Below are positions 12,054 through 19,978 of a stretch of 64,000 bases of DNA, in pieces. The stretch is from Chthoniobacterales bacterium. GTDB taxonomy: Bacteria > Verrucomicrobiota > Verrucomicrobiia > Chthoniobacterales > JAATET01. The notes below the pieces were generated by a model. The model worked only from the letters and a program-made list of their open reading frames with translations, ran no database searches and was not told the origin of the DNA. The stretch is taken from assembly GCA_036569045.1 (NCBI GenBank), contig DATCRI010000007.1, forward strand, positions 62,001 to 126,000, given 5' to 3'. A program made the position numbers and the translations under genes. The number at the start of each line of letters is the position of its first letter. Within the stretch, counting starts at the first letter, position 1.

Positions 12054-12629
12054 CTAAGGCCGATCGCAGACGCGGACGACGGCGCGCATCACGCCCTGGA
12101 CGGTGAGGTCACCCACGGGAATCAGGTCCGGATAACGCGGATTTTCCGCGCGCAAAAAGAGTCGTCCCGCCTCGGAGACGAGCCGCTTGAGCGTCGTTTC
12201 CCCGTCGATCAGGGCCGCGACAATGTCGCCGGCCTTCGGCTCGCGGGCTTCGACGATCACGAGGTCGCCATCGGCAATCTGCGCATTGACCATCGAATCG
12301 CCTCTTACGCGCAGGGCAAAGGTCCGCGCGGACGCCGGAATCCTCAGCGCACCGAGATCGACCGGGATTTCGCCGAGCTCGACGGGATCCAGCGGATCGC
12401 CGAAACCGGCCGTGATGTCGCCCGCGATCGGCACCGGCGAGAAGAAGCCATTGGGAACTGGCTGAGAGCGCCGGGAGGCGCGAGATTTTCGAGAATCGCC
12501 GGTCTCCCGGGCGTGTTCCCGCATCGCTTTTGCAAGTTCGGCCGGGGAAAGAAACACACCCGTCCCCACCGAGGCTGTTTGCAGAAAGGATAGGACTGCC
12601 TTTTTCCGATCCTCTTTTTGACCCGCCAT
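12054..12629 (-). CDS. LexA-like S24 family repressor with atypical N-terminus
   Basis: The 191-aa protein ends in a complete LexA/S24 self-cleavage domain: nucleophile Ser in RVRGDSMVNAQIADGDLVIV, general-base Lys in DGETTLKRLV, and an Ala-Gly candidate cleavage bond in DITAGFG. The N-terminal half (about 1-70) has only KKAVLSFLQ and SPAELAKAMREHA, reminiscent of the first two LexA helices. It lacks a clear recognition helix and wing, and is followed by a basic Arg/Ser-rich linker. It is the likely SOS regulator or a paralogue. It is divergent from the CCA-adding enzyme, with a short palindrome between them that could be its operator. Confidence 0.8.
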   Translation of the reverse strand: MAGQKEDRKKAVLSFLQTASVGTGVFLSPAELAKAMREHARETGDSRKSRASRRSQPVPNGFFSPVPIAGDITAGFGDPLDPVELGEIPVDLGALRIPASARTFALRVRGDSMVNAQIADGDLVIVEAREPKAGDIVAALIDGETTLKRLVSEAGRLFLRAENPRYPDLIPVGDLTVQGVMRAVVRVCDRP

Positions 12630-12648
12630 GTGTTTCGGGCATAGGTCG

Positions 12649-12660
12649 TTCCACCAGGAA
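12649..12660. promoter_or_regulatory. Possible operator palindrome between lexA-like and cca genes
   Basis: TTCC-N4-GGAA lies 20 bp upstream of the lexA-like start, in the 86-bp divergent region. The dyad with a 4-bp centre resembles LexA boxes of the GTTC-N4-GAAC type in shape only. Such a short palindrome can occur by chance. Confidence 0.25.
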
Positions 12661-12715
12661 TGGCAAGCCTTCTCTGTCTCTTGCCCGCGCGGCTGCAGCC
12701 GGGCATGGTGTGCGG

Positions 12716-14029
12716 ATGGAGCAATGCGCCCGTCAGATTGTCGCCACCCTGCGCGCCGCGGGCCACGAGGCCTATTTCGCTGGCGGCTGCGTGCGTGACC
12801 GGTTGCTCGGGACCGAACCGAAGGACTACGACATCGCCACCGACGCCCGGCCCGAGGAGGTCGAAGCCCTTTTTCACCGCACCGTGGCGGTCGGCGCGCA
12901 GTTCGGAGTGATCGTCGTGCTCGAAGGCGGCCACGAATACGAGGTCGCGACGTTTCGCGCAGACGGCGAGTATCTCGACGGTCGCCGCCCCGCCTCGATC
13001 ACCTTTGCCAACGCCGAGGGCGACGCCCTCCGCCGCGACTTCACCGTAAACGGGCTCTTCTACGATCCCGTCGAGGAGCGGGTGCTCGATTTCGTCGGCG
13101 GCCAGGCCGACCTCGCCGCCCGCGTCATCCGGGCCATTGGCGATCCCGCCCAGCGCTTCACCGAGGACAAGCTCCGCCTCCTGCGCGGCATCCGGTTCGC
13201 CGCGAGCCTCGGTTTCGAGATCGAGACCGCCACGTGGCAGGCCATTCAAAACGGTGTCCCCGCGATTCACGATGTCAGCGCCGAGCGCATCCGCGAGGAA
13301 TTGTCCCGCATCTTCCTGCACCCGAATCGCGTGCGCGGCCTCGACCTGCTCGACGCGAGCGGCCTGCTCGAGGCGCTGCTCCCCGAGGTCGCCGCGCTCA
13401 AGGGCTGCGAGCAGCCGCCGGAGTTCCATCCCGAGGGCGACGTCTACGTGCATACCCGCATCATGCTCGAGATGCTGCCGGCCCACGCCTCGCTGCCCCT
13501 CGTGCTTGGCGTGATCTTTCACGACATCGGGAAGCCGCCGACCTTCCAGCGGGACGAAACCGGTCGCATCCGCTTCAACGGTCACGAAACCGTCAGCGCG
13601 GAAATGACACAGAAGATCATGACCCGCCTGCGTTTCTCGAATGCCGAGATCGACGCCACCGACGCCCTCGTTCGCAATCACATGGCCTTCAAGGACGTCC
13701 AGCACATGCGAGTCGCGAAGCTCAAGCGCTTCCTCGCCCGTGAGACGATGGACGACGAGCTCGAACTGCACCGCGTCGACTGCGGCTCCAGCCACGGCAT
13801 GCTGGACAACTACGACTTCCTGCTCGCGAAGCGCGAGGAGTTCGCCAACGAGCCGCTCATCCCGCCGCCGCTCGTCACCGGCCACGATCTCATCGCACTC
13901 GGCTGGCGGCCCGGTCCCCGTTTCAAGGAAATCCTCGAGGCCGTGCAGACCCAACAGCTCGAAGGCGCCCTTCGCACCCGCGAAGACGCCCTCGCCTGGA
14001 TCGCCGCGACTACGCGACCGTCAGCCTGA
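12716..14029 (+). CDS. cca: CCA tRNA nucleotidyltransferase (polyA polymerase family, with HD domain)
   Basis: The 437-aa class II nucleotidyltransferase adds or repairs the 3' CCA of tRNAs. The head domain shows AYFAGGCVRDRLLG, the catalytic DYDIATDA and the RRDFTVNGLFYDP motif. RIRGIRFAA-type residues (LLRGIRFAASLGFEIE) and the neck follow. A C-terminal HD domain has GVIFHDIGKPPTF. The start ATG at 12716 is placed directly before the head domain; upstream codons in the same frame read into the lexA promoter region. The one tRNA gene in this window does not encode CCA, so the cell needs the full CCA-adding activity. Confidence 0.92.
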   Translation: MEQCARQIVATLRAAGHEAYFAGGCVRDRLLGTEPKDYDIATDARPEEVEALFHRTVAVGAQFGVIVVLEGGHEYEVATFRADGEYLDGRRPASITFANAEGDALRRDFTVNGLFYDPVEERVLDFVGGQADLAARVIRAIGDPAQRFTEDKLRLLRGIRFAASLGFEIETATWQAIQNGVPAIHDVSAERIREELSRIFLHPNRVRGLDLLDASGLLEALLPEVAALKGCEQPPEFHPEGDVYVHTRIMLEMLPAHASLPLVLGVIFHDIGKPPTFQRDETGRIRFNGHETVSAEMTQKIMTRLRFSNAEIDATDALVRNHMAFKDVQHMRVAKLKRFLARETMDDELELHRVDCGSSHGMLDNYDFLLAKREEFANEPLIPPPLVTGHDLIALGWRPGPRFKEILEAVQTQQLEGALRTREDALAWIAATTRPSA

Positions 14030-14146
14030 CCCCTTCCGGACAATCCTGGCCTCCCGCAAACCCGGGCGGTTGCAAACAGAAAGCGAGGCATCCCGGGCAC
14101 ACGCGGGCTGGCATCAGCTGACAAACCTGTTAACACCATCTCCAGC

Positions 14147-15577
14147 ATGAAGATCCTGCTTGCCGCCTCGGAACTCGAACCCTTCACCGGCGAGGGCGAA
14201 TTCGCCATCGCCATGCGCGCGCTCTCCAGCGGACTTCTCGCCCGCGGCCACGAGGTCAGCGTCGTCCTGCCCTACTATCGCGCCGCCCGGGAAAACGGCG
14301 CCGGAAAGGCCAGGCGCACCGCCGTGAAATTCTCCGTGCCAGTCGGGGGCGCCCGCTATTCCTGCACGATCCGGGAAATGAAGGCCCCCGGCGGCGTTCA
14401 GGTCTTCTTCGTGGAACGCGATGAATTCTTCGACCGCTCGGGCCTCTACGGCACGTCCGAAGGCGACTACCAGGATAACTCCGCGCGCTTCATCTATTTC
14501 TCGAAATGCGTCGTCGAGCTCGCGAAACGCATGGACCCCGCACCCGAGATCCTGCACGCACACAACTGGCAGGCCGCGCTCGTGCCCGTCTTCGCCTCCG
14601 AGCAGCGGCTCCCGGCGCGCACCGTGCTCACCGCCCACACCCTCGAATATCAGGGCAATTTCTGGAGCTACGACTTCGGCCTCACGAATCTGCCCGGCGA
14701 GTATTTTTCGCCACGCGGCCTGGAGTATTACGGCAGCATGAACCTGCTGAAATCCGGCATTCTTTTCGCGAACAGCGTCGTCCTGCCCGGAGCGCGTCTC
14801 GTCGAGGAAGCGAAGCGCCCGGCTCACGGCTGCGGGCTCGATCCCGTCCTGCGCGAGCAGGCGGCCAAGCTCGAGGGAATTCCCAACGGCCTCGATGTCG
14901 AGAGCTGGAACCCCGCGACCGACAAGGCGCTGCCGAAGCGCTACAAGACCGCCGATGCCAAGGTCGCGAACCAGAAGCCATGGCTCGCCCAGGCGGGAAT
15001 CGACGCCGGCGGCCTGCAGCTTCTCGCCGTGACCGATGCAATGACCGGTGACGGCATGTCCACGCTGCTTCCCGGGCTGGATCGCATCTTCGAATCCGGC
15101 GCGCGACTCGTCGTGCTCGGTCGCGTTGCGCCAGCCAATCTCGCCGCGATGGAATTTGCCCGCCGCAAACATGCGGGCCGTCTCACGTGGCTGCCCGACT
15201 ACGACGAGGCCACGCTCCGACTCGCACTCGCCGGTTCCAACGCGCTCCTTTGCGCCGCGCCCGTCGCTGCCGACGCGGGCGTCCTGTTACGCGCCCTGCG
15301 CTATGGCGTGATTCCGGTCGCCCTCGCCTGCGGAGGACTGCAGGCGCTCGCGCCCAGCCTGCCGGACGGCTACGCGATTCCCTTCTACGCGCCCACTCCG
15401 GATGGCCTCGTCGATGCCGTGCGGCGCACCTCGGCCCTGCGTCGGGATTCCGAAGCCTGGAAGAGCGTCGTCGAACGCGCCATGGCTGCGGATTTTTCGT
15501 GGGCCGCCACCGCGGCGGCGACCGAGTCGCTCTACGCCTCGGTGCTGACCCGTTTCGGGCTCGCCCGAGCCGCCTGA
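14147..15577 (+). CDS. Glycogen/starch synthase homologue (GT5), probably catalytically degenerate
   Basis: The 476-aa protein has the two-domain GT-B fold of GlgA. The N-terminal domain starts MKILLAASELEPF and includes YQDNSARFIYFSK, HAHNWQAALVPVF and the NGLDVESWNP motif. The ADP-glucose-binding KTGGL loop near residue 15 is FTGEG, with the Lys missing. The C-terminal EPCGL catalytic segment is replaced by APVAADAGVLLRALRYG, so the conserved Glu is gone. It is therefore either a non-catalytic homologue or an enzyme with changed chemistry. Its stop overlaps the next gene's start (TGATG). Confidence 0.8.
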   Translation: MKILLAASELEPFTGEGEFAIAMRALSSGLLARGHEVSVVLPYYRAARENGAGKARRTAVKFSVPVGGARYSCTIREMKAPGGVQVFFVERDEFFDRSGLYGTSEGDYQDNSARFIYFSKCVVELAKRMDPAPEILHAHNWQAALVPVFASEQRLPARTVLTAHTLEYQGNFWSYDFGLTNLPGEYFSPRGLEYYGSMNLLKSGILFANSVVLPGARLVEEAKRPAHGCGLDPVLREQAAKLEGIPNGLDVESWNPATDKALPKRYKTADAKVANQKPWLAQAGIDAGGLQLLAVTDAMTGDGMSTLLPGLDRIFESGARLVVLGRVAPANLAAMEFARRKHAGRLTWLPDYDEATLRLALAGSNALLCAAPVAADAGVLLRALRYGVIPVALACGGLQALAPSLPDGYAIPFYAPTPDGLVDAVRRTSALRRDSEAWKSVVERAMAADFSWAATAAATESLYASVLTRFGLARAA

Positions 15578-16896
15578 TGCTGCCGGAGATTCGCACCGCC
15601 GTTCCCGGCCCCGAGTCGCGGCGACTCGCCGCCGAGTTACGCCGTTACGAGTCGCGGAATGTCACTTTCACCAGCGCGGACTTTCCGATTTTCTGGGAAC
15701 GCGCGGCCGGCGCCAATGTTTGGGACGTCGATGGCAATCGCTTCCTCGACCTCACGTCGGCTTTCGCGGTGGCAAGCCTCGGCCACAGCCCGCAACCGGT
15801 CGTCGAAGCGCTGCGGCATCAGTCCGAGCGGCTCATCCACGCGATGGGCGACGTCCATCCCACGCGCGAAAAGGCGGAACTCTGCCGACTGCTGAGCGAG
15901 ATCACCTACGAGCGATGGGGCGCCGGCGAAGCCCGCACAATCCTCGCGAACTCCGGCTCCGAAGCCGTCGAGGCCGCGTTGAAGACTGCCCTGCTGCACA
16001 CCGGCAAAGCGGGCGTCCTGTCCTTCACCGGCGGCTATCACGGCCTCGGCCACGGCGCCCTCGAAACCAACGGCATCCCCTATTTCCGCGAGCCTTTCGT
16101 TCCCCAGCTCGGTCGCTTTGGCGTGCGGATCCCCTTCCCCTCCGGGCAGGCGAACCTCGCGGATGTGCGTCCCCAGATCGAAGAGGCGCTGCGCTCGCAG
16201 CTAATCGGCGCCATTCTCGTCGAGCCCGTCCAGGGTCGCGGCGGAGAGGTCGTGCCGCCGACCGGCTTTCTTCCGCTGCTTCGCGAGATTTGCGACGCCC
16301 ACGGGGTCGTCCTGATTTTCGATGAGATCTACACCGGCTTCCACCGCACGAATCGCCTCTTCGCGTGCGAGCATTCCGGGGTCGCGCCCGATCTCATCTG
16401 CCTCGGCAAGGCTCTGACCTCAGGGTTTCCGCTTTCCGCGTGCGTGGGGCGGGCCGCCATCATGGACACCTGGCCGGAGAGCACCGGAGAAGCGCTCCAT
16501 ACGAGCACCTATCTCGGGAATCCGCTCGGTTGCGCCATGGCGCTGGCCTCGATTCGCGAACATCTCCGTCCGGAAACCGACGCCCTCGCCGCCACCGCCA
16601 CCGAGATGTGGAACGAAATGCTGGCCACCCTGGACGCCCCGGTCATCGGGGAGCGGCGCGGGATCGGACTGATGCGCGGGATTGCGCTGGTTCGGGCCGA
16701 CGGCTCGCCAAACACGGAACTCGCGCAGGCCATCGTCGTGCAGTCCCTCAAGGACGGGCTCATCCTTCTTGCAGGTTCGCCCACCGGCAACGTGCTTTCA
16801 CTCACGCCGCCTTTCATCGCCACCCGCGACGAAATCGCCTTCACCGTCGCGAAAATTCAGGAATACCTGACGTCCTTGCCGGGATCCATCTCGTAG
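15577..16896 (+). CDS. Class III (omega) PLP-dependent aminotransferase
   Basis: The 439-aa enzyme is related to acetylornithine/4-aminobutyrate aminotransferases. Visible landmarks are VDGNRFLDLTSAFAVASLGH, the cofactor-phosphate segment NSGSEAVEAALKTAL, the FDEIYTGFHRTN Asp that contacts the pyridine nitrogen, the Schiff-base Lys in LICLGKALTSGFPLS, and HTSTYLGNPLGCA. The amino donor cannot be told from sequence. It overlaps the GlgA-like gene by 1 nt and runs 40 nt into the convergent Dabb gene at its 3' end. Confidence 0.88.
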   Translation: MLPEIRTAVPGPESRRLAAELRRYESRNVTFTSADFPIFWERAAGANVWDVDGNRFLDLTSAFAVASLGHSPQPVVEALRHQSERLIHAMGDVHPTREKAELCRLLSEITYERWGAGEARTILANSGSEAVEAALKTALLHTGKAGVLSFTGGYHGLGHGALETNGIPYFREPFVPQLGRFGVRIPFPSGQANLADVRPQIEEALRSQLIGAILVEPVQGRGGEVVPPTGFLPLLREICDAHGVVLIFDEIYTGFHRTNRLFACEHSGVAPDLICLGKALTSGFPLSACVGRAAIMDTWPESTGEALHTSTYLGNPLGCAMALASIREHLRPETDALAATATEMWNEMLATLDAPVIGERRGIGLMRGIALVRADGSPNTELAQAIVVQSLKDGLILLAGSPTGNVLSLTPPFIATRDEIAFTVAKIQEYLTSLPGSIS

Positions 16897-17174
16897 TCGA
16901 TGGCGACCCGCGCCGTCGTGTTCGGTCGAATGACCTCCTCGACGTATTTCACGTGGTTGGGATCATCGCGATAGATCGCGAGCTTTTCCATGCTCTCGAC
17001 ATCCACCGAAAGGAAGAATGGCCATTCGGCATTCGGCGTCACCGGCTTGCCGCACTTCACGTTCCGCACCTCGGGAATCTTGAGCAGCTGGATGCGGGTC
17101 TGCCGCATCATCCACTCGATCTTCTCATCGTCCACCTCAGGCTTGAGTTTGAACAAGACAAGGTGGTGGATCAT
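16857..17174 (-). CDS. Dabb (stress-responsive alpha/beta barrel) family protein
   Basis: The 105-aa protein starts MIHHLVLFKLKPEVDDEKIE, the standard first strand and helix of the Dabb ferredoxin-like dimeric barrel. DVESMEKLAIYRDDPNHVKYVEEV is the usual second half. Most family members have no known enzyme activity. The C-terminal 40 nt overlap the aminotransferase gene on the opposite strand. It lies 34 nt downstream of nuoA on the same strand and may be co-transcribed. Confidence 0.85.
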   Translation of the reverse strand: MIHHLVLFKLKPEVDDEKIEWMMRQTRIQLLKIPEVRNVKCGKPVTPNAEWPFFLSVDVESMEKLAIYRDDPNHVKYVEEVIRPNTTARVAIDYEMDPGKDVRYS

Positions 17175-17208
17175 TGAACGCGATGAAAAGGACGAAGGAA
17201 CCGAACGA

Positions 17209-17583
17209 TCAGCGCGACCAGTTCAGCGCGCCTTTCTTGATGGCGTAGATGTAGCCGAAGAGCAACACCGTCACGAATACAAACATGCTTCCCAGAATGA
17301 GCTGCCCATTCTGCTTCACCGTGTCCGTGAAGGCGACCGCCCACGGATACATGAAGACGATCTCGATATCGAAAAGGATGAAGAGCATCGCCACGAGGTA
17401 GAACTTCACGCTGAAGCGCGGCTGAGTGCCAGCCTCGGGGAGGACGCCGCACTCGTAGGAGGAGTCCTTGTTGGCGGTGCGAACGCCCTTTCGTCCGACG
17501 AGGATGTTCAGGAAAAGCGTGACCGTGGCGAAGCCGATGGCGACGAGCACATGCAGCAAGACGGGAACGTAGTCCTGAATCAT
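17209..17583 (-). CDS. nuoA: NADH-quinone oxidoreductase subunit A
   Basis: The 124-aa protein has three membrane segments. The conserved loop (SSYECGVLPEAGTQPRFSVKFYLVAML) follows the first segment and FILFDIEIVFMYPWAV forms the second; both are diagnostic of NuoA in the membrane arm of complex I. The start ATG at 17583 gives the normal length; an in-frame start 12 codons upstream is poorer. No nuoB-N genes follow; a Dabb gene does. It is therefore separated from the rest of its operon, which must lie outside this window. Confidence 0.92.
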   Translation of the reverse strand: MIQDYVPVLLHVLVAIGFATVTLFLNILVGRKGVRTANKDSSYECGVLPEAGTQPRFSVKFYLVAMLFILFDIEIVFMYPWAVAFTDTVKQNGQLILGSMFVFVTVLLFGYIYAIKKGALNWSR

Positions 17584-17633
17584 CAATCGGGGTATATCGA
17601 ATCGCGCCACGCTCCGCAATCGCGGAGCGAGGA

Positions 17634-17939
17634 TTACTTGGCGGTCGCGGCCGGAATGGGGGCCGGGGGCACCAGAGCCTTCGACAGGGAAGCGAGACCC
17701 TTGTATTTCTTGCCGGTCTTCTTGACCATGCCGCGGGAGACGAGATTCTGGAGTTTCTCGTAAGCCCGCAGGCGGAGCATCTCTTCTCCCCCGCTGGCAG
17801 CGTTTCTGGCCTTCAGGCGCTCATGCACCACATCGAAAAGTTGTTTGAATTCGAAGGAGGATTTGCTGGTGAGAACCGCTACAAGCTCCTCCGTCACGAG
17901 ATCAGGAAGCCGACGAGAAAACGCACTTTTTCTTTGCAT
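17634..17939 (-). CDS. Hypothetical small basic protein, possible winged helix
   Basis: The 101-aa product starts MQRKSAFSRRLPDLVTEELV. The middle (FKQLFDVVHERLKAR, LRAYEKLQNLVSRGMVKKTGKKYKGL) has the helix-helix-strand-basic-hairpin pattern of a small winged-helix domain. The tail is Pro/Ala-rich. I do not recognise the family. It is preceded on its strand by the pheA terminator and followed by nuoA after 50 nt. Confidence 0.6.
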   Translation of the reverse strand: MQRKSAFSRRLPDLVTEELVAVLTSKSSFEFKQLFDVVHERLKARNAASGGEEMLRLRAYEKLQNLVSRGMVKKTGKKYKGLASLSKALVPPAPIPAATAK

Positions 17940-17971
17940 AACCGGGAAAAACCAGACTAGCACACCCTGTC

Positions 17972-18017
17972 GAAAAAGCGCAGCCTTTTTCTACTCGACA
18001 AGAGTTTTCCGGTCGAG
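17972..18017 (-). terminator. Tandem hairpins downstream of pheA
   Basis: On the minus strand, directly after the pheA stop, an inner hairpin CTCGAC...GTCGAG (18017-17994) is followed by a second, GAAAAAG-CTTTTTC with a 6-nt loop (17972-17991). The second stem ends in a run of T residues. Together they can act as an intrinsic terminator for pheA. Confidence 0.55.
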
Positions 18018-18018
18018 C

Positions 18019-18858
18019 TCAGGATCGGAAACGGCGGCGCCAGGGGTAGGAACCGAACTCGGCGAACTCCAGGCTGCGCTTCCGGGCCTTGCCGATCACC
18101 GCATCGTAGGCCGGCGCGCCGGGAGCGCCATCGACCTCCATGAAGAAGACCGCGCGGTCCGTGTGACCCGGATAAGGGCGCGAAATGATCCGATTGATAT
18201 TCACCTTCGCCTTCGCGAACGGCTCGAGAAACCGGTAGAGACTGCCGCATTCGTTCCCGAAGGAAACCGCCAGCGCGGTGCGGGCGTCCTCTGCGGAAGC
18301 AGGCGGGCGCTCCCTCCGGGCGAGCACGAGAAAGTGCGTGACATTGACCTTGCCGCCGAGCGCGGGCCGGGCAAGCACGTCCAGCCCGTAGAGCTCCGCC
18401 GCGCCGGGGGCCGACAGGGCCGCGCCTCCGGGCGTCGCTCCCGCGCGTTCGGCGGCGGTGGCGGTGCTGCTCACGGCCTCGACCTCGGCGTCGGGATAAT
18501 GCTCCCGCAGCCAGTCGCGATGGTGCTGGAGCTGCACGAAATGCGAGAACACGCGACGGACCGGCTTCCCCGACCGGCCGATCAGCGCGATGCGCACGTC
18601 GAGCGCCATCTCCTCGATCACGAAGAGCGTTCCCGCATTTTCGATGAGCAGGTCGACCGTATCGTAGATCGTGCCGCCGGACGAATTCTCCACCGGCACC
18701 ACGGCCAGCGCCGCCGGATCGCCGAGCAGGAACTCGAAGATCGCGCCGATGCTCGGACATGCCACCAACCGCTCGTCCGAACGAAAGCGCTTGCGAGCAA
18801 CCAGGTGCGAGAATGTGCCGATGGGGCCGAGATAGGCGACGGGAGCGGCGTTGGCCAT
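18019..18858 (-). CDS. pheA: Prephenate dehydratase with ACT domain, active-site motif altered
   Basis: The 279-aa monofunctional prephenate dehydratase converts prephenate to phenylpyruvate in phenylalanine synthesis. The catalytic domain (about 1-180) begins VAYLGPIGTFSH and has VVPVENSSGGTIYDTVDLL. The ACT regulatory domain (about 195-275) carries GSLYRFLEPFA and ISRP in place of the usual GALY and ESRP. The catalytic Thr-Arg-Phe motif is Thr-His-Phe (VNVTHFLVL, near residue 174). Arg is nearly invariant there, so activity or specificity may differ. The ATG at 18858 is chosen because the enzyme's first strand begins 7 residues later. Confidence 0.85.
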   Translation of the reverse strand: MANAAPVAYLGPIGTFSHLVARKRFRSDERLVACPSIGAIFEFLLGDPAALAVVPVENSSGGTIYDTVDLLIENAGTLFVIEEMALDVRIALIGRSGKPVRRVFSHFVQLQHHRDWLREHYPDAEVEAVSSTATAAERAGATPGGAALSAPGAAELYGLDVLARPALGGKVNVTHFLVLARRERPPASAEDARTALAVSFGNECGSLYRFLEPFAKAKVNINRIISRPYPGHTDRAVFFMEVDGAPGAPAYDAVIGKARKRSLEFAEFGSYPWRRRFRS

Positions 18859-18953
18859 GCCCCATTCAAAGCGGATTCCCGATCGCATCCGCAATCACCA
18901 ATGCGCCGAGCTTCGTCCTCGATTTCACCCCATCGTTCCGCCAACGTCCCACG

Positions 18954-19361
18954 ATGATGCTCACCTGGTTGACCAAATACCGCGACTTCGGCCTGCTTCT
19001 CCTTCGCCTCGGCATCGGGGCCATGTTCATCGTCGTCCACGGCTGGCCGAAACTCACCGCCGGAGCTGGCGCCTGGAAAAAAGTCGGCGGAGCGATGGGC
19101 AATCTCGGCATTCACTTCGCCCCGGAGATGTGGGGCCTGCTCGCCGCACTCGCGGAATTCGGCGGCGGCATTCTCCTCGTTCTTGGCCTGCTCTTCCGAC
19201 CGGCCTGCGGGGCGCTCGCCTTCACGATGGCCGTGGCCGCCACGATGCATCTCAAGACCGAAGGCACGCTCGCCGCGGCATCCCACCCCATCGAGCTCGG
19301 CATCGTCTTCCTCGCCCTGCTGCTCATCGGGCCCGGTCGCTACAGCCTCGACAAGAACTGA
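18954..19361 (+). CDS. DoxX family membrane protein
   Basis: The 135-aa protein has four predicted membrane segments and the DoxX signature (LLLLRLGIGAMFIVVHGWPKL, GLLAALAEFGGGILLVLGLL). DoxX-type proteins are inner-membrane proteins linked to thiosulfate-quinone chemistry or oxidative stress in some species, but most members have no proven role. Two adjacent ATG codons (18954, 18957) could start it. It is divergent from pheA across 95 bp. Confidence 0.85.
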   Translation: MMLTWLTKYRDFGLLLLRLGIGAMFIVVHGWPKLTAGAGAWKKVGGAMGNLGIHFAPEMWGLLAALAEFGGGILLVLGLLFRPACGALAFTMAVAATMHLKTEGTLAAASHPIELGIVFLALLLIGPGRYSLDKN

Positions 19362-19396
19362 CGCCATTCCGGCTCGAAGTTCCCAGGAGCCTCCGA

Positions 19397-19867
19397 ATGG
19401 AAAGCCTCTTCTACATTCCGATTCTCCTGCTGGCGGTCGCCATCCCGTTTCTCGGAATCGTCTTTCACAACCACCTCACCGCGGCCCGGAATCGCACCCG
19501 CGAGGCCTGGGCCGCGCTCGACGCCGCCCTCCGCGCCCGCCACGACTTCGTGGCGGACCTCGCCGAGGTCGCGGGTCCACGCGAACGTTGCCGGGCGAAC
19601 CGCGGCCCCATCAGCACAAGGGCTCGCGACGAGCGGGAGTTCGTCGCCGCGATGCGCACCGCCATCGCCACCCGCCCGGAGCTCCTTGCTCCGCTCGGCC
19701 CGATCGAGGACGCCATCCGGTCCGCGAGCCAGGACTACGATGCCGCGGCAAAAAACTATCGCCGCCGCTGCGAAACGTTTCCGCATTCGATCCTCGCCGC
19801 GCTGTCCGGGTTCCAGTCTCCCGCATTGTTCGAGGTCGAACTCGTTTCCGACTCCCCGGCCTTGTGA
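19397..19867 (+). CDS. LemA family protein
   Basis: The 156-aa protein has one N-terminal membrane anchor (LFYIPILLLAVAIPFLGIVF) and the LemA helical bundle, visible in NHLTAARNRTREAWAALDAALRARHDFVADL and YDAAAKNYRRRCETFPHSILA. LemA proteins are membrane-anchored with a cytoplasmic helical domain and mostly unknown function. It lies 35 nt downstream of doxX, so co-transcription is likely. Confidence 0.8.
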   Translation: MESLFYIPILLLAVAIPFLGIVFHNHLTAARNRTREAWAALDAALRARHDFVADLAEVAGPRERCRANRGPISTRARDEREFVAAMRTAIATRPELLAPLGPIEDAIRSASQDYDAAAKNYRRRCETFPHSILAALSGFQSPALFEVELVSDSPAL

Positions 19868-19945
19868 TCGCCGGCTCCATGCCGCGCTTCCTCCGGCCCT
19901 GACCGGCTGCCGCTCGATCGATATTGCCGCAAAATTTATCGATGA

Positions 19946-19977
19946 GGCGAATTCGCCAACCTCCGTTAAAGCGGAGG
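19946..19977 (+). promoter_or_regulatory. Palindrome and RBS-sequestering hairpin before the DUF2339 gene
   Basis: GGCGAATTCGCC (19946-19957) is a perfect 12-bp palindrome, possibly an operator. Right after it, CCTCCG-TTAAAG-CGGAGG (19960-19977) is a 6-bp hairpin whose 3' arm contains the Shine-Dalgarno-like GGAGG one base before the ATG at 19979. Folding would hide the ribosome binding site. Confidence 0.45.
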
Positions 19978-19978
19978 C

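Noticed and set aside
12649-12660. Firm LexA box between lexA-like and cca genes
   Set aside because: The 4+4 dyad is too short to be significant, and the uvrB promoter has no matching site; kept only as a low-confidence site.
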